64,000 bases of DNA, from the NCBI GenBank assembly GCA_041583495.1, contig JBFHFS010000001.1, forward strand, positions 62,001 through 126,000, given 5' to 3'. The stretch comes from JBFHFS01 sp041583495. Lineage in GTDB: Bacteria > Bacteroidota > Bacteroidia > Bacteroidales > Marinilabiliaceae. The position numbers and the translations under genes were made by a program. Positions 36,849 to 44,747 of the stretch are shown here, in pieces (within the stretch, counting starts at the first letter, position 1; each line of letters starts with the position of its first letter). Below the pieces are notes generated by a model. That model did not search any database, had not been told where the DNA came from, and saw nothing but the letters and a program-made list of their open reading frames with translations.

Positions 36849-38210
36849 TTAACCTTTGTTTCTGATTTTTTTAAAATAAACCTCCGAGGCTGCCTTCACC
36901 TTCGGCGCCAATAAAATGGCAGCCATCATATTGGGAAAAGCCATTAAAGCAAAGACCGAATCAATGAATCCCACCACCACATGCATGGAGGATACCGCCG
37001 CAACAACCACACTCAACATACTGGCTATCATATAATATTTGACATGGCGGTGCCCAAACAAATAGGCAAAACACTTGGACCCATAAAAAGGAAGCGTAAA
37101 GAGCGTGGAGAGAGCAAAGAAAAACACACAAACTATCAACAAATAAGGACCATAGGTTGGAATAGCTTGTTCAAAAGCCAAAGCTGTTAATGTGATACCA
37201 TCGGCGCTGCTGTTCTCCCATACACCTGTAATGAGAATAACCAAAGCCGTCAGAGTACATACCACCAGCGTATCGATGGCAGGCCCCAACATAGCCACAA
37301 GTCCTTCGCGAACGGGTTCATTGGTCTTTGCTTCGCTATGGGCCAGAGGAGCGGTTCCCACACCCGCCTCATTGGAGAAGGCGGCCCTTTTAACCCCTGT
37401 AACAATAATGGTTCCTATGGCGCCACCCAGCACTGCCTGAGCACTAAAAGCATCGCTTACAATCAGTTTAAAAACCGAAATTATCCGTTCGGGATATTGG
37501 AACAAGATGATCATCACCAATACCAAATAAAGTAAAACCATCAAAGGCACCAGTGTGGCCGCCACCTTTCCAATCCGCGTTATGCCACCAAAGATGACAA
37601 TGCCCATGAGAAAGGCCAAAACCAATCCGGAAATCAGATCGGAGGTAAACCCGGCAGCCATACCTGTAGGCACCAACACGATATCCCGAACCACCTGCGT
37701 CAACTGGTTACTCTGAAAGACAGGAAAAACAGCCAACATACACGTGGCCGCAAAAAACACCGAGAAGGGCTTCCACCGTTGACCCAACCCCTCGGTGATG
37801 ATATACATGGGTCCGCCTAATATCCGCCCCTCCGAATCGCGCTTACGAAACATCACCGCCAGTGTGCCGGTAAAGAACTTGGTTGACATGCCCAGGAAAG
37901 CACTCATCCACATCCAGAATACGGCCCCGGGCCCTCCGGCCGAGATGGCCACGGCGACTCCACTTATATTACCCATACCCACCGTGGCCGCCAGGGCGGT
38001 GGACAACGCCTGAAAATGATTAATATAACCGGGCTCTCCCGCACGATCGTACCGCCCCCGAAGGATATCGATGGCATGACCAAAATAACGTAAAGGGATG
38101 AGTCGGGAATAGAGCATAAAAAAGAGACCGCCACCGATGAGCAGAATCAATACCGGAAGGCCCCAGATAAAATCACTGAACGCAATAATCGCTTCTCCAA
38201 TTTCGTGCAT
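36849..38210 (-). CDS. Alanine/glycine:cation symporter (AGCS family)
   Basis: The 453-residue inner-membrane protein has about ten or eleven hydrophobic helices. The family signatures are GNISGVAVAISAGGPGAVFWMWMSAFLGM near residues 75-105 (shown here in part) and AAFSNEAGVGTAPLAHS. Such proteins take up alanine or glycine with Na+ or H+. It is a single gene between the converging 1495-aa gene and the divergent arfB gene. Confidence 0.93.
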   Translation of the reverse strand: MHEIGEAIIAFSDFIWGLPVLILLIGGGLFFMLYSRLIPLRYFGHAIDILRGRYDRAGEPGYINHFQALSTALAATVGMGNISGVAVAISAGGPGAVFWMWMSAFLGMSTKFFTGTLAVMFRKRDSEGRILGGPMYIITEGLGQRWKPFSVFFAATCMLAVFPVFQSNQLTQVVRDIVLVPTGMAAGFTSDLISGLVLAFLMGIVIFGGITRIGKVAATLVPLMVLLYLVLVMIILFQYPERIISVFKLIVSDAFSAQAVLGGAIGTIIVTGVKRAAFSNEAGVGTAPLAHSEAKTNEPVREGLVAMLGPAIDTLVVCTLTALVILITGVWENSSADGITLTALAFEQAIPTYGPYLLIVCVFFFALSTLFTLPFYGSKCFAYLFGHRHVKYYMIASMLSVVVAAVSSMHVVVGFIDSVFALMAFPNMMAAILLAPKVKAASEVYFKKIRNKG

Positions 38211-38233
38211 GCCGCAAAATAGGAATTTTTGGT

Positions 38234-38241
38234 TAATTTTG
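38234..38241 (+). promoter_or_regulatory. Candidate -7 promoter element for arfB
   Basis: TAATTTTG is a perfect TAnnTTTG match, 118 bp before the chosen arfB start at 38359. The -33 position is not conserved. Confidence 0.4.
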
Positions 38242-38358
38242 TTTGATAAAGATGATAAGCCCCCCGAAAGTTGAGGAAAATTAATGAATAGGGGACTGCC
38301 TATTCAGAAAATATTATTTGGGTTATTCCTCAAGGCCAAACAAACAATCCTTTTAATC

Positions 38359-38769
38359 ATGAAATTACCACTTCTAAAGGATCGCGAATTTGATCGGGAA
38401 TGGATTATTACGGCTAGTCGCAGCAGCGGGGCAGGTGGACAAAATGTGAATAAAGTTAATACCCGGATTGAGCTGCGGTTCTCCATTCCCCAATCCACTC
38501 TTCTCTCGGAACGGGAAAAACAGCTCTTGCTTTCGCGTCTTGCCCACCGATTGGTCCGGGATGGGGAGCTAATAATTACGGCCCAGAGCGAAAGAACCCA
38601 ACTCAAAAATAAAAATGAAGCCATTGCCCGATTCTATGCCCTGCTGCAACGGGCCCTGCAACCGGTAAAAAAGAGAGTCCCCACCAGGCCCACCAAAGCC
38701 TCCCGCCTGCGGCGTCTGGAAACCAAACGACAACAGGCAGAGAAGAAGAACAGGCGACGGGAAAATTAA
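38359..38769 (+). CDS. arfB: Alternative ribosome-rescue factor ArfB (YaeJ)
   Basis: This peptidyl-tRNA hydrolase rescues stalled ribosomes. The GGQ motif lies in SRSSGAGGQNVNKVNT (Gln28). The start at 38359 gives MKLPLLKDREFDRE, consistent with the short family start; the 25 upstream codons from 38284 are hydrophobic and unlike the family. The C-terminus is a lysine/arginine-rich tail (RRLETKRQQAEKKNRRR) as needed to enter the mRNA channel. It is 136 residues long, and the nucleotidyltransferase gene follows by 33 bp. Confidence 0.92.
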   Translation: MKLPLLKDREFDREWIITASRSSGAGGQNVNKVNTRIELRFSIPQSTLLSEREKQLLLSRLAHRLVRDGELIITAQSERTQLKNKNEAIARFYALLQRALQPVKKRVPTRPTKASRLRRLETKRQQAEKKNRRREN

Positions 38770-38802
38770 TATTATCTTTAACCCGAAAAATACCTGTTAT
38801 CC

Positions 38803-39906
38803 ATGCAGCCTTTCAATTCTCCAACCGCAGCCTTTGTTTTCGCCTTGTGCATGCCACAAAACAAGGTATTACCAGCCCTCCCTTCCGGGAAGAGTCAGGT
38901 CGGGGAGATTGTTTCTTTTGCGGCTCGAAATGGGGTGGCCCCCTGGTGTTTCTACCAGCTTAACACCCATGATTTAACCCAACACCCTGACCTGCTGCAA
39001 CTTCAACAGAAGCTGAAAGGACATTACCTGCAGGCACTGGTTTTGAACCAACAACGTTATGAAGCCTTCCGGCAAATACAACAAATGCTTCAGACCCATC
39101 ACCTCGAGGTAGTCGCCTTAAAAGGACTGGCCCTCGCCTTTTCTCTATACCCCGAAGAGGCCCTTCGCCCCATGGGCGACATCGACCTTTTGATTCCTTC
39201 CGCACAGATATATGAAGCCAGAGACCTTATTCTGGCTCATGGCGGAAAACCATTGTATGTGCCCATCTCCCCCCTGCACGATCGGGTTCATGCCCATGTT
39301 TCAGCTCTCGTATGGAAAGGCATCATGGTGGAACCTCACCAGCGACTGTTTGGCCTGGGATCGCCCTTTAACCCGAAAAGCACCCCCCTCTTCGAGCGAA
39401 TCAAAATCCCAGTCGGTCACCCGGAGCTAAAAATATTCGATGACGAGTTGATGACCTATCACCTGGCCGCTCATCTAATAAAAGGTTATAAAATGGGCGG
39501 TATGCGCCTGGGCTGGTTGCTCGACATCGCCTTGTTGCTTCAACGAAACCATCATAACCCTGAATTTAAGGCGGCCGTAACCAAACTCCATCCACCCATA
39601 AAAAAAGAGATCGCCAGCGCCCTGGAATGGGCATCGCTGCTTCTGAATCCCCTTCCCCCATTGAAGGCTCTCCACACCCCATTTCCCGATGAAGCCCATT
39701 TTATTCGCGAACAAAACACCTCCAAAAAGCATAAAAGAATCGTCCTAACCGAAATTGCCCACCTGCCTGGCATTCATCTCAAATTATATATGCTTTTTCG
39801 AGAGCTATTTCCTTCTCCCGCCTATATGAACCATCAATACGGGAAACATAAAGGCTTAAGCCTCGTGGGCCTCTATTTGAAAAGGTTGTTGGGACGAATA
39901 AAATAA
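38803..39906 (+). CDS. Nucleotidyltransferase family protein (PF14907-like)
   Basis: The 367-residue protein matches the uncharacterised nucleotidyltransferase family often found in exopolysaccharide and natural-product loci. The core is VVALKGLALAFSLY, then RPMGDIDLLIP with the paired acidic residues (GDIDLL) of the pol-beta-type active site. The region after about residue 220 is helical. No polysaccharide cluster adjoins it here, and no substrate can be named. It ends 18 bp before the repeat element and has no separate terminator. Confidence 0.85.
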   Translation: MQPFNSPTAAFVFALCMPQNKVLPALPSGKSQVGEIVSFAARNGVAPWCFYQLNTHDLTQHPDLLQLQQKLKGHYLQALVLNQQRYEAFRQIQQMLQTHHLEVVALKGLALAFSLYPEEALRPMGDIDLLIPSAQIYEARDLILAHGGKPLYVPISPLHDRVHAHVSALVWKGIMVEPHQRLFGLGSPFNPKSTPLFERIKIPVGHPELKIFDDELMTYHLAAHLIKGYKMGGMRLGWLLDIALLLQRNHHNPEFKAAVTKLHPPIKKEIASALEWASLLLNPLPPLKALHTPFPDEAHFIREQNTSKKHKRIVLTEIAHLPGIHLKLYMLFRELFPSPAYMNHQYGKHKGLSLVGLYLKRLLGRIK

Positions 39907-39923
39907 TAAAGGTTCTCTTTCTT

Positions 39924-40125
39924 CTGCTGTTTAGCCCCTCGTTTGCAACGAGGGGCTAAACAGCAGATCGTTTGTAACGATCATTTACAACTAACAAATC
40001 TAAAAGAAACCGCGATCGGACACTGGAGAGGTTTAGCATTAGAAGAGGAACGCTTATCAACAGAACAGCCTTTGAGTATTCGTTGCAAACGAATAGCCCA
40101 GGACCCCTCGTTGCAAACGAGGGGT
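39924..40125. repeat. Four-hairpin REP/REPIN-like or MITE-like element
   Basis: Four inverted repeats share the core CGTT-3 nt-AACG. Hairpin 1 (39924-39966) has perfect 20-bp arms and loop TGC. Hairpin 2 (39966-39982) has 7-bp arms GATCGTT and loop TGT. Hairpin 3 (40077-40095) has 8-bp arms TATTCGTT and loop GCA. Hairpin 4 (40103-40125) has 10-bp arms ACCCCTCGTT and loop GCA. Hairpins 1 and 4 share the 9-bp arm core CCCCTCGTT but have complementary loops, so the two pairs face each other in inverted orientation around 94 bp. This is the layout of REP sequences mobilised by RAYT transposases. No transposase is present in the window. Confidence 0.75.
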
Positions 40126-40165
40126 AGGTGAAGGGAGAAGGGAAAAGATAAATGGGAAAACAGAG

Positions 40166-40204
40166 AAAGGCCAGATCTCTTTATTGAAAAGAGACCTGGC
40201 CTTT
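40166..40204 (-). terminator. Terminator hairpin after the 215-aa secreted protein gene
   Basis: A 9-bp stem AAAGGCCAG/CTGGCCTTT continues after one mismatch into a 7-bp stem TCTCTTT/AAAGAGA, with a 5-nt loop. T-rich sequence flanks it. It lies 30 bp downstream of the minus-strand gene ending at 40235. Confidence 0.75.
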
Positions 40205-40234
40205 ATTTTATGCTGCCACCATCCTGGTGGTTAC

Positions 40235-40882
40235 TTATTGTTCCTTTTCGATAAACTCTGCAAGCTTATTCAAATCCGAAATATCGGAGAAATTAACCTT
40301 CTGATCTTTCACAAAATCAAGCAGCTGGTTATATTTATCAGGAAACAACTTTTTTAGTTGCTTTTTGCCGTTAACTTTTTGCAACTCACCTCCGACCAAA
40401 AAGAGATATTCTTTAACCTCCACAATGCGATAATCTTTGGGGAGCTTTAACTCATATAACATCTTATAATCCGACAGGGAAGAGTAACTGGTCGAAGCAG
40501 TGGTTTGGCTCTCCCCTCCGTACCCTGAAGGCTTTCCAGGTTCAATTAACCGGTATTTATATCTTACAAAAGGGCCCAGTTCCGCTGAACCCGTCTTTTC
40601 ATAGAATTTATCTACGAAAGGAACAAATACCCTTCCCTCGAGCACCACACGGGCAATCTTATCCAGATCATCCAGGGCCATACGTTCTCCCCGCCGTTGG
40701 TAGATCATCTCTTCGGTAACTCCGTTGTAATTAAAAAAATCACTTACGGAATCCCCGGCAGCATAGAAAACCAGTCCCTTTTTAAACTCCTGAAACACAT
40801 AGGGCGACTGGCCAAAAATATTCTGAAAGAACCCAACAGTTAAACCCACCCATAAAAAAGCGACAAATGCAAAACGATTCAT
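40235..40882 (-). CDS. Secreted protein of unknown function, downstream of C10 peptidase
   Basis: The 215-residue protein has a signal peptide ending near residue 25 (FFQNIFGQ before SPY). The rest is soluble, with no lipobox and no sorting tail. The segment EMIYQRRGERMALDDLDKI followed by GRVFVPF resembles generic Bacteroidota secreted proteins with unknown roles. It lies 18 bp after the C10 peptidase gene on the same strand and is probably in the same operon. C10 peptidases are often paired with small inhibitors, but I see no clear Spi-type similarity, so an inhibitor role is only a guess. Confidence 0.78.
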   Translation of the reverse strand: MNRFAFVAFLWVGLTVGFFQNIFGQSPYVFQEFKKGLVFYAAGDSVSDFFNYNGVTEEMIYQRRGERMALDDLDKIARVVLEGRVFVPFVDKFYEKTGSAELGPFVRYKYRLIEPGKPSGYGGESQTTASTSYSSLSDYKMLYELKLPKDYRIVEVKEYLFLVGGELQKVNGKKQLKKLFPDKYNQLLDFVKDQKVNFSDISDLNKLAEFIEKEQ

Positions 40883-40900
40883 AATGCAATTAATTTAGGA

Positions 40901-42568
40901 TCAGTTTTTTATAAACTTCAAATATTTTTTGCTGCCAACCGCCCCATAGGTAACCACATAAACCCCGGTGGGGAGATCGCTGACATCCACTGTGGTCCCA
41001 AAAACCGATTCAGATCGAATCAACTGACCACTAATCGAATAAATATCTAACCGCTGTTCTTCACCAACAATGGCCTCTAAAAAACGAAGTGAGCGGGTGG
41101 TATTATCATAAAATACGGCTTTATTCAACTTATTCTCATCAATGGCGGTCGCTGTATTTTTTGTTATTCCAATAGTAAATTCTTTTGACAAACTGTTGTT
41201 ATAAGCATCGGTGACGATAATTGTAACAAAATCCTTATTCGTCCCGCCCTCTGTATAACTAAACACTTTGCTGGTCTTTAAAACCCCATTTTCTTCGTAA
41301 AAATTAGGATCTGCAAAATTTCCAAAGATATCTTCCCGTCCCTTTAAGACATAAGTATAACTGTTATTGGGATTTTCATCCTGAACCACAATATTTCCCA
41401 CAACAGATCCAACCGGCAGGTTGGCCAACACGGTGGTTTTAGAAAGCGAAATGGCCGTGGGGCCGGTGGCTATAGGCTTGATTCCGATGATGGCCGATTG
41501 ATTGGCCGTAAAGTCATAACTCCCTGGCGAGAGGGTGTTAATGTAAAAATACCCATTATTGGATCCACTCCACCCCCAGTTTAGATGATAAAATCCCCAG
41601 GTCGACACCCCATCGATGTCAAAGGCATGTCCTGAAGCCCCATCATCGGCATCTCCACCATAAATTACCGGACGACCATTGGTCAACTCGGTGTTAAGGA
41701 GAGCAATCCATTCATCATCACTCGCCACCCTATCGACATACGTCACTGTTGAGGAGTAGGAGAAATATTTTTTTAAGGCACTTGAGGCCATATTGGTAAA
41801 GGCACCTGAACCATCCGCGCCAAAATCCATTTCAACGGTAACCGCCAAATGGTACAAAAAGTTAGCAATGTCGGTATTGGGGGTATTGGTAATCATGTTG
41901 CTCCAGGCATAATTTCCGAAGGTATCGAAATTCACCGATTGGATGCCATAATCCGGGTGGCTGTATGTTTTTTTGCCAACCCCTGCCACCGGAAACCTGG
42001 AAACGGTCATGGCCTGCCCCATGGCAATGGCCACACATCCCACATAGACATGTCCGCCGGGGCCATCCTCATCAGCCGGACACTTGCTATTCCAACCCCG
42101 ATCCTGATTCCACTCTACTGGAATCAACGGCGCAACAGGGACAACAGAGGCCTTTAGTCTTTCTTTTTTTTTAATTCGATCCCATTCCGGATCTTTTTTC
42201 ACCGTTTGCTTCTTCAGCTCTTTAACTCTGCTGTCGTATCCATCTAAAAGGAACTTAAAGCTGGTATTGGTTTTGAATTTTACCTCATCAAAAGGGCGAT
42301 CAAAAGCGTACCCAAGCACCGGTTGTGCCACGTCGTCCATCGACACCAACATCCATCCCTGTGGACTAAATACCACCAAGGCCACAAGTGTCTCCTCTCT
42401 ATTCAACTGCAACGGACGGATACTAACGATCTCAAGCGCCTCATCCCCGGTATAAACCATTTGGACAAAACTGTTGGCGACATTGGAAATCTCGGTTGAG
42501 TCGACCGGTTCGGCAAACACCGAAATTGAGAACACCACAAAAAACAACCAGGTAAAAATTCGCTTCAT
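40901..42568 (-). CDS. C10 family cysteine peptidase (streptopain-like) with T9SS sorting domain
   Basis: This is a 555-residue secreted protease. A signal peptide covers residues 1-19. A Spi-type propeptide follows (about 20-140), then the C10 catalytic domain with nucleophile Cys178 in YVGCVAIAMGQ, catalytic His314 in SGHAFDIDGV and the conserved FYHLNWGWSGSNNGYFYI. Next comes a cadherin-like domain (about 370-465). The C-terminal 75 residues form a type A sorting domain (LDIYSISGQLIRSE; LPTGVYVVTY; KYLKFIKN), so secretion and surface attachment should be by the type IX system. It follows the second SusCD operon in the same direction and has its own promoter candidate. Confidence 0.93.
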   Translation of the reverse strand: MKRIFTWLFFVVFSISVFAEPVDSTEISNVANSFVQMVYTGDEALEIVSIRPLQLNREETLVALVVFSPQGWMLVSMDDVAQPVLGYAFDRPFDEVKFKTNTSFKFLLDGYDSRVKELKKQTVKKDPEWDRIKKKERLKASVVPVAPLIPVEWNQDRGWNSKCPADEDGPGGHVYVGCVAIAMGQAMTVSRFPVAGVGKKTYSHPDYGIQSVNFDTFGNYAWSNMITNTPNTDIANFLYHLAVTVEMDFGADGSGAFTNMASSALKKYFSYSSTVTYVDRVASDDEWIALLNTELTNGRPVIYGGDADDGASGHAFDIDGVSTWGFYHLNWGWSGSNNGYFYINTLSPGSYDFTANQSAIIGIKPIATGPTAISLSKTTVLANLPVGSVVGNIVVQDENPNNSYTYVLKGREDIFGNFADPNFYEENGVLKTSKVFSYTEGGTNKDFVTIIVTDAYNNSLSKEFTIGITKNTATAIDENKLNKAVFYDNTTRSLRFLEAIVGEEQRLDIYSISGQLIRSESVFGTTVDVSDLPTGVYVVTYGAVGSKKYLKFIKN

Positions 42569-42608
42569 TAAAAAAAGTTTACGTTACATATAGCCTTTCA
42601 TTTATCAC

Positions 42609-42616
42609 CAAAGATA
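42609..42616 (-). promoter_or_regulatory. Candidate -7 promoter element for the C10 peptidase operon
   Basis: The minus strand reads TATCTTTG, a perfect TAnnTTTG match 40 bp before the ATG at 42568. It begins where the T-tract of the preceding terminator ends. Confidence 0.5.
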
Positions 42617-42655
42617 AAAAAAAGCCCGGTTACCTATAATAATCAATAACCGGGC
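42616..42655 (-). terminator. Rho-independent terminator of SusCD operon B
   Basis: A 9-bp stem GCCCGGTTA/TAACCGGGC is followed on the minus strand by a run of eight T residues. It lies 28 bp after the stop of the lipoprotein gene ending at 42684. Confidence 0.87.
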
Positions 42656-42683
42656 CATTTTGTTTAAAATAACTGAAACTTTA

Positions 42684-43850
42684 TTATTGAGGAATCATAG
42701 AATCATCTATAGTCCAGAGCTTGCTTATCGCAGCATTGGTATTCCCAATTCCAATATAGAAAACACCTTGATCCACCGTCAGTTCCAAGGCCTCAATAGG
42801 ATCCATTGAAAAGAGCGGTAAGGGCAGATTTATAACAACCGAAGTTCCATTGATCGTGACCAGATTGGCTGTTACAACCTTTGAAATAACATCCCCACTG
42901 GCATAATGATAGATTAGGGTAATGCCATGGGTATAGGCATCTTCGACCTCGTCATCATAATTCAGTTCCGGATCAACCTCCTCATCAAACGTTAAGGTAA
43001 TGGAGGTGAATTCGCCAACCGAAACAGTGTCAGCCTCTGGCAAAATAGCTGTGGGAACAAAATCCTTCGCCACCACCCGATAATACAATCCAAAAGGATA
43101 TCTACCGTCCTCCAGACCAGACTCTTGTGCGGGGCCAGCATTTCCGGCCAAATCGGTAAAGGTGCCTTCCTCCCAGGAAACAAATACAATCTCCCGGTTT
43201 AAAGGCAGAGTACCCGGTTTAAGGGTAACCACATTTCCCTCGACCACCACAGACCCGGCATCCAGGGTAAAGGTGTCACCTCCGTATAGATACGAGAATT
43301 CAATGGCTTTGGAATCGTCAAAAAGCACAGCCTCATCGAAGGCCAATTGCAACACCCCATCTTCGCCCAGCGCAGGAGACAGCCCTACAGCGGGAGAGGT
43401 TTCCTCTAAGGTGGGGGCATAACTGTCAGCCGTTGACACTTCTAAGGCAGCAGCGCTACTGGGCACCCCGTCAGAGTTTGTACCCACGGCCACCACCACA
43501 TAAGTAGCATTTTGCACCAACCCGGCGTAGGAAAAGGCAACAGCTACTCCTTTATTGGCCTTTTTGGTAAGATAGGTAAAGTTGGCAACATTTTGCTCCA
43601 CAAAAGATTCCGGATCAACGTCCACGGACGCGGCACCTTTCGCAGCAATACCCACCGTAATATAACCACTTCCTGAATTGGTCGCATTAACCACAAAACT
43701 GGAGTCGCCAATAGTTCCGACCACAACTTCAACGGTAGAGGCCGAACCAGCCGCAATACTTTCAAATTCCTCAAATTCGCTGCAGGAATACAATCCTACG
43801 AACAGGAAAGTGAGTAATCCGAAGTAAAAATATTTAAAGATTTTTTTCAT
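42684..43850 (-). CDS. Surface lipoprotein with Ig-like domain, last gene of SusCD operon B
   Basis: The 388-residue protein has a lipoprotein signal with lipobox cysteine in FVGLYSCSEFEEFE (Cys23). The middle part (about residues 140-260) looks like an SbsA/Big_5-type Ig-like domain (VLQLAFDEAVLFDDSKAI; LTFDEEVD later), and a second such region follows near 265-375. It sits at the end of the operon after SusC, SusD and a Calx-beta-like lipoprotein, where SusE/SusF-type substrate-binding surface lipoproteins are usually encoded. I infer a similar role. Substrate is not known. Confidence 0.83.
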   Translation of the reverse strand: MKKIFKYFYFGLLTFLFVGLYSCSEFEEFESIAAGSASTVEVVVGTIGDSSFVVNATNSGSGYITVGIAAKGAASVDVDPESFVEQNVANFTYLTKKANKGVAVAFSYAGLVQNATYVVVAVGTNSDGVPSSAAALEVSTADSYAPTLEETSPAVGLSPALGEDGVLQLAFDEAVLFDDSKAIEFSYLYGGDTFTLDAGSVVVEGNVVTLKPGTLPLNREIVFVSWEEGTFTDLAGNAGPAQESGLEDGRYPFGLYYRVVAKDFVPTAILPEADTVSVGEFTSITLTFDEEVDPELNYDDEVEDAYTHGITLIYHYASGDVISKVVTANLVTINGTSVVINLPLPLFSMDPIEALELTVDQGVFYIGIGNTNAAISKLWTIDDSMIPQ

Positions 43851-43876
43851 CGTCTGTAATTTTTAATGATAAATTT

Positions 43877-44734
43877 CTATTGCTTGGTCCAATAGGTATC
43901 AAACACATCCCACACATAACCTGCATTAGCCCCGGTTAATACCATAGCAACATAGTCAATGTGAATGGATCCATCGGCAGAGAGCACTCCTATAATTTGC
44001 TCACTCTCTTCCAGTGTCCCATCAGGAGTCCCTTTATAAATCTCTACATCGCCGTAACCATAGGCATCCCCACAATTGGCTTTGGGATTGATGGTAATGG
44101 TCATGGCCTCCTTGTCAAACTTGGCTCTGAACGACTTTGTACCCATAGCATATCCTTCAATAACAAGATAGTCTACATCCTCCTCATCGGGACTGGTTTT
44201 AACTCCGGAATAAAATTCATCCCATGCCCCGGGGCTTAAATAGCTCTTGGCCTCCACATTATAGGTGCCAATCCAGGTAGCCAGGGGATGCTCATCATCC
44301 ACCAGGGTAACGGCCATCTGGTCGATTGCACCCAAAGCATAATTGGCCGAATTAGAGACCAGTTTTATGGTAAAAGATTTATTCCCCTCAAACAAATCAT
44401 TATCCACAGGATTGATAACGATGTTTTGAGTGCCCAATCCTTCACTAAAGGTCAGGGATTTGGAAGCATTCCCAATTTCGAAGTCTTGGCCTTCCACAGC
44501 AGTTGAACCTTCGGTTACGATTTCGAAATTAACGGTTACCGATGGGCTGCCTTTAGTGGCAGCCACCACAACCGGTATTTCAATACTCGCTACATTCTCT
44601 GCCACCTTTACCGATTTGGACGGGAAGGCCACAAAGCTTTTGGAGCTGTCGAAGGTAATCGGGTCCCAGCTACAGGCGTTAAAAACCCCGATTGCCAGGA
44701 GGACCATTATTGATTTTAAAATATATGTCTTCAT
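43877..44734 (-). CDS. Calx-beta-like surface lipoprotein
   Basis: The 285-residue protein starts at 44734 (MKTYILKSIMVLLAIGVFNA), giving a lipoprotein signal with lipobox cysteine after NA. The frame is open upstream into the SusD gene but those residues are not used. Residues about 35-140 form a Calx-beta-type domain (GQDFEIGNASKSLTF; VDNDLFEGNKSFTI; VTLVDDE). The C-terminal half has no named domain. It is 13 bp after the SusD gene and 26 bp before the last lipoprotein of the operon. It is probably an accessory binding lipoprotein of the uptake complex. Confidence 0.82.
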   Translation of the reverse strand: MKTYILKSIMVLLAIGVFNACSWDPITFDSSKSFVAFPSKSVKVAENVASIEIPVVVAATKGSPSVTVNFEIVTEGSTAVEGQDFEIGNASKSLTFSEGLGTQNIVINPVDNDLFEGNKSFTIKLVSNSANYALGAIDQMAVTLVDDEHPLATWIGTYNVEAKSYLSPGAWDEFYSGVKTSPDEEDVDYLVIEGYAMGTKSFRAKFDKEAMTITINPKANCGDAYGYGDVEIYKGTPDGTLEESEQIIGVLSADGSIHIDYVAMVLTGANAGYVWDVFDTYWTKQ

Positions 44735-44747
44735 AGATTTTTGTTTT

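Noticed and set aside
39943..40131. A 62-codon plus-strand reading frame across the repeat element
   Set aside because: It is built from hairpins 1-4 and the 94-bp interior; it has no start context or independent protein features and is better explained as repeat DNA.
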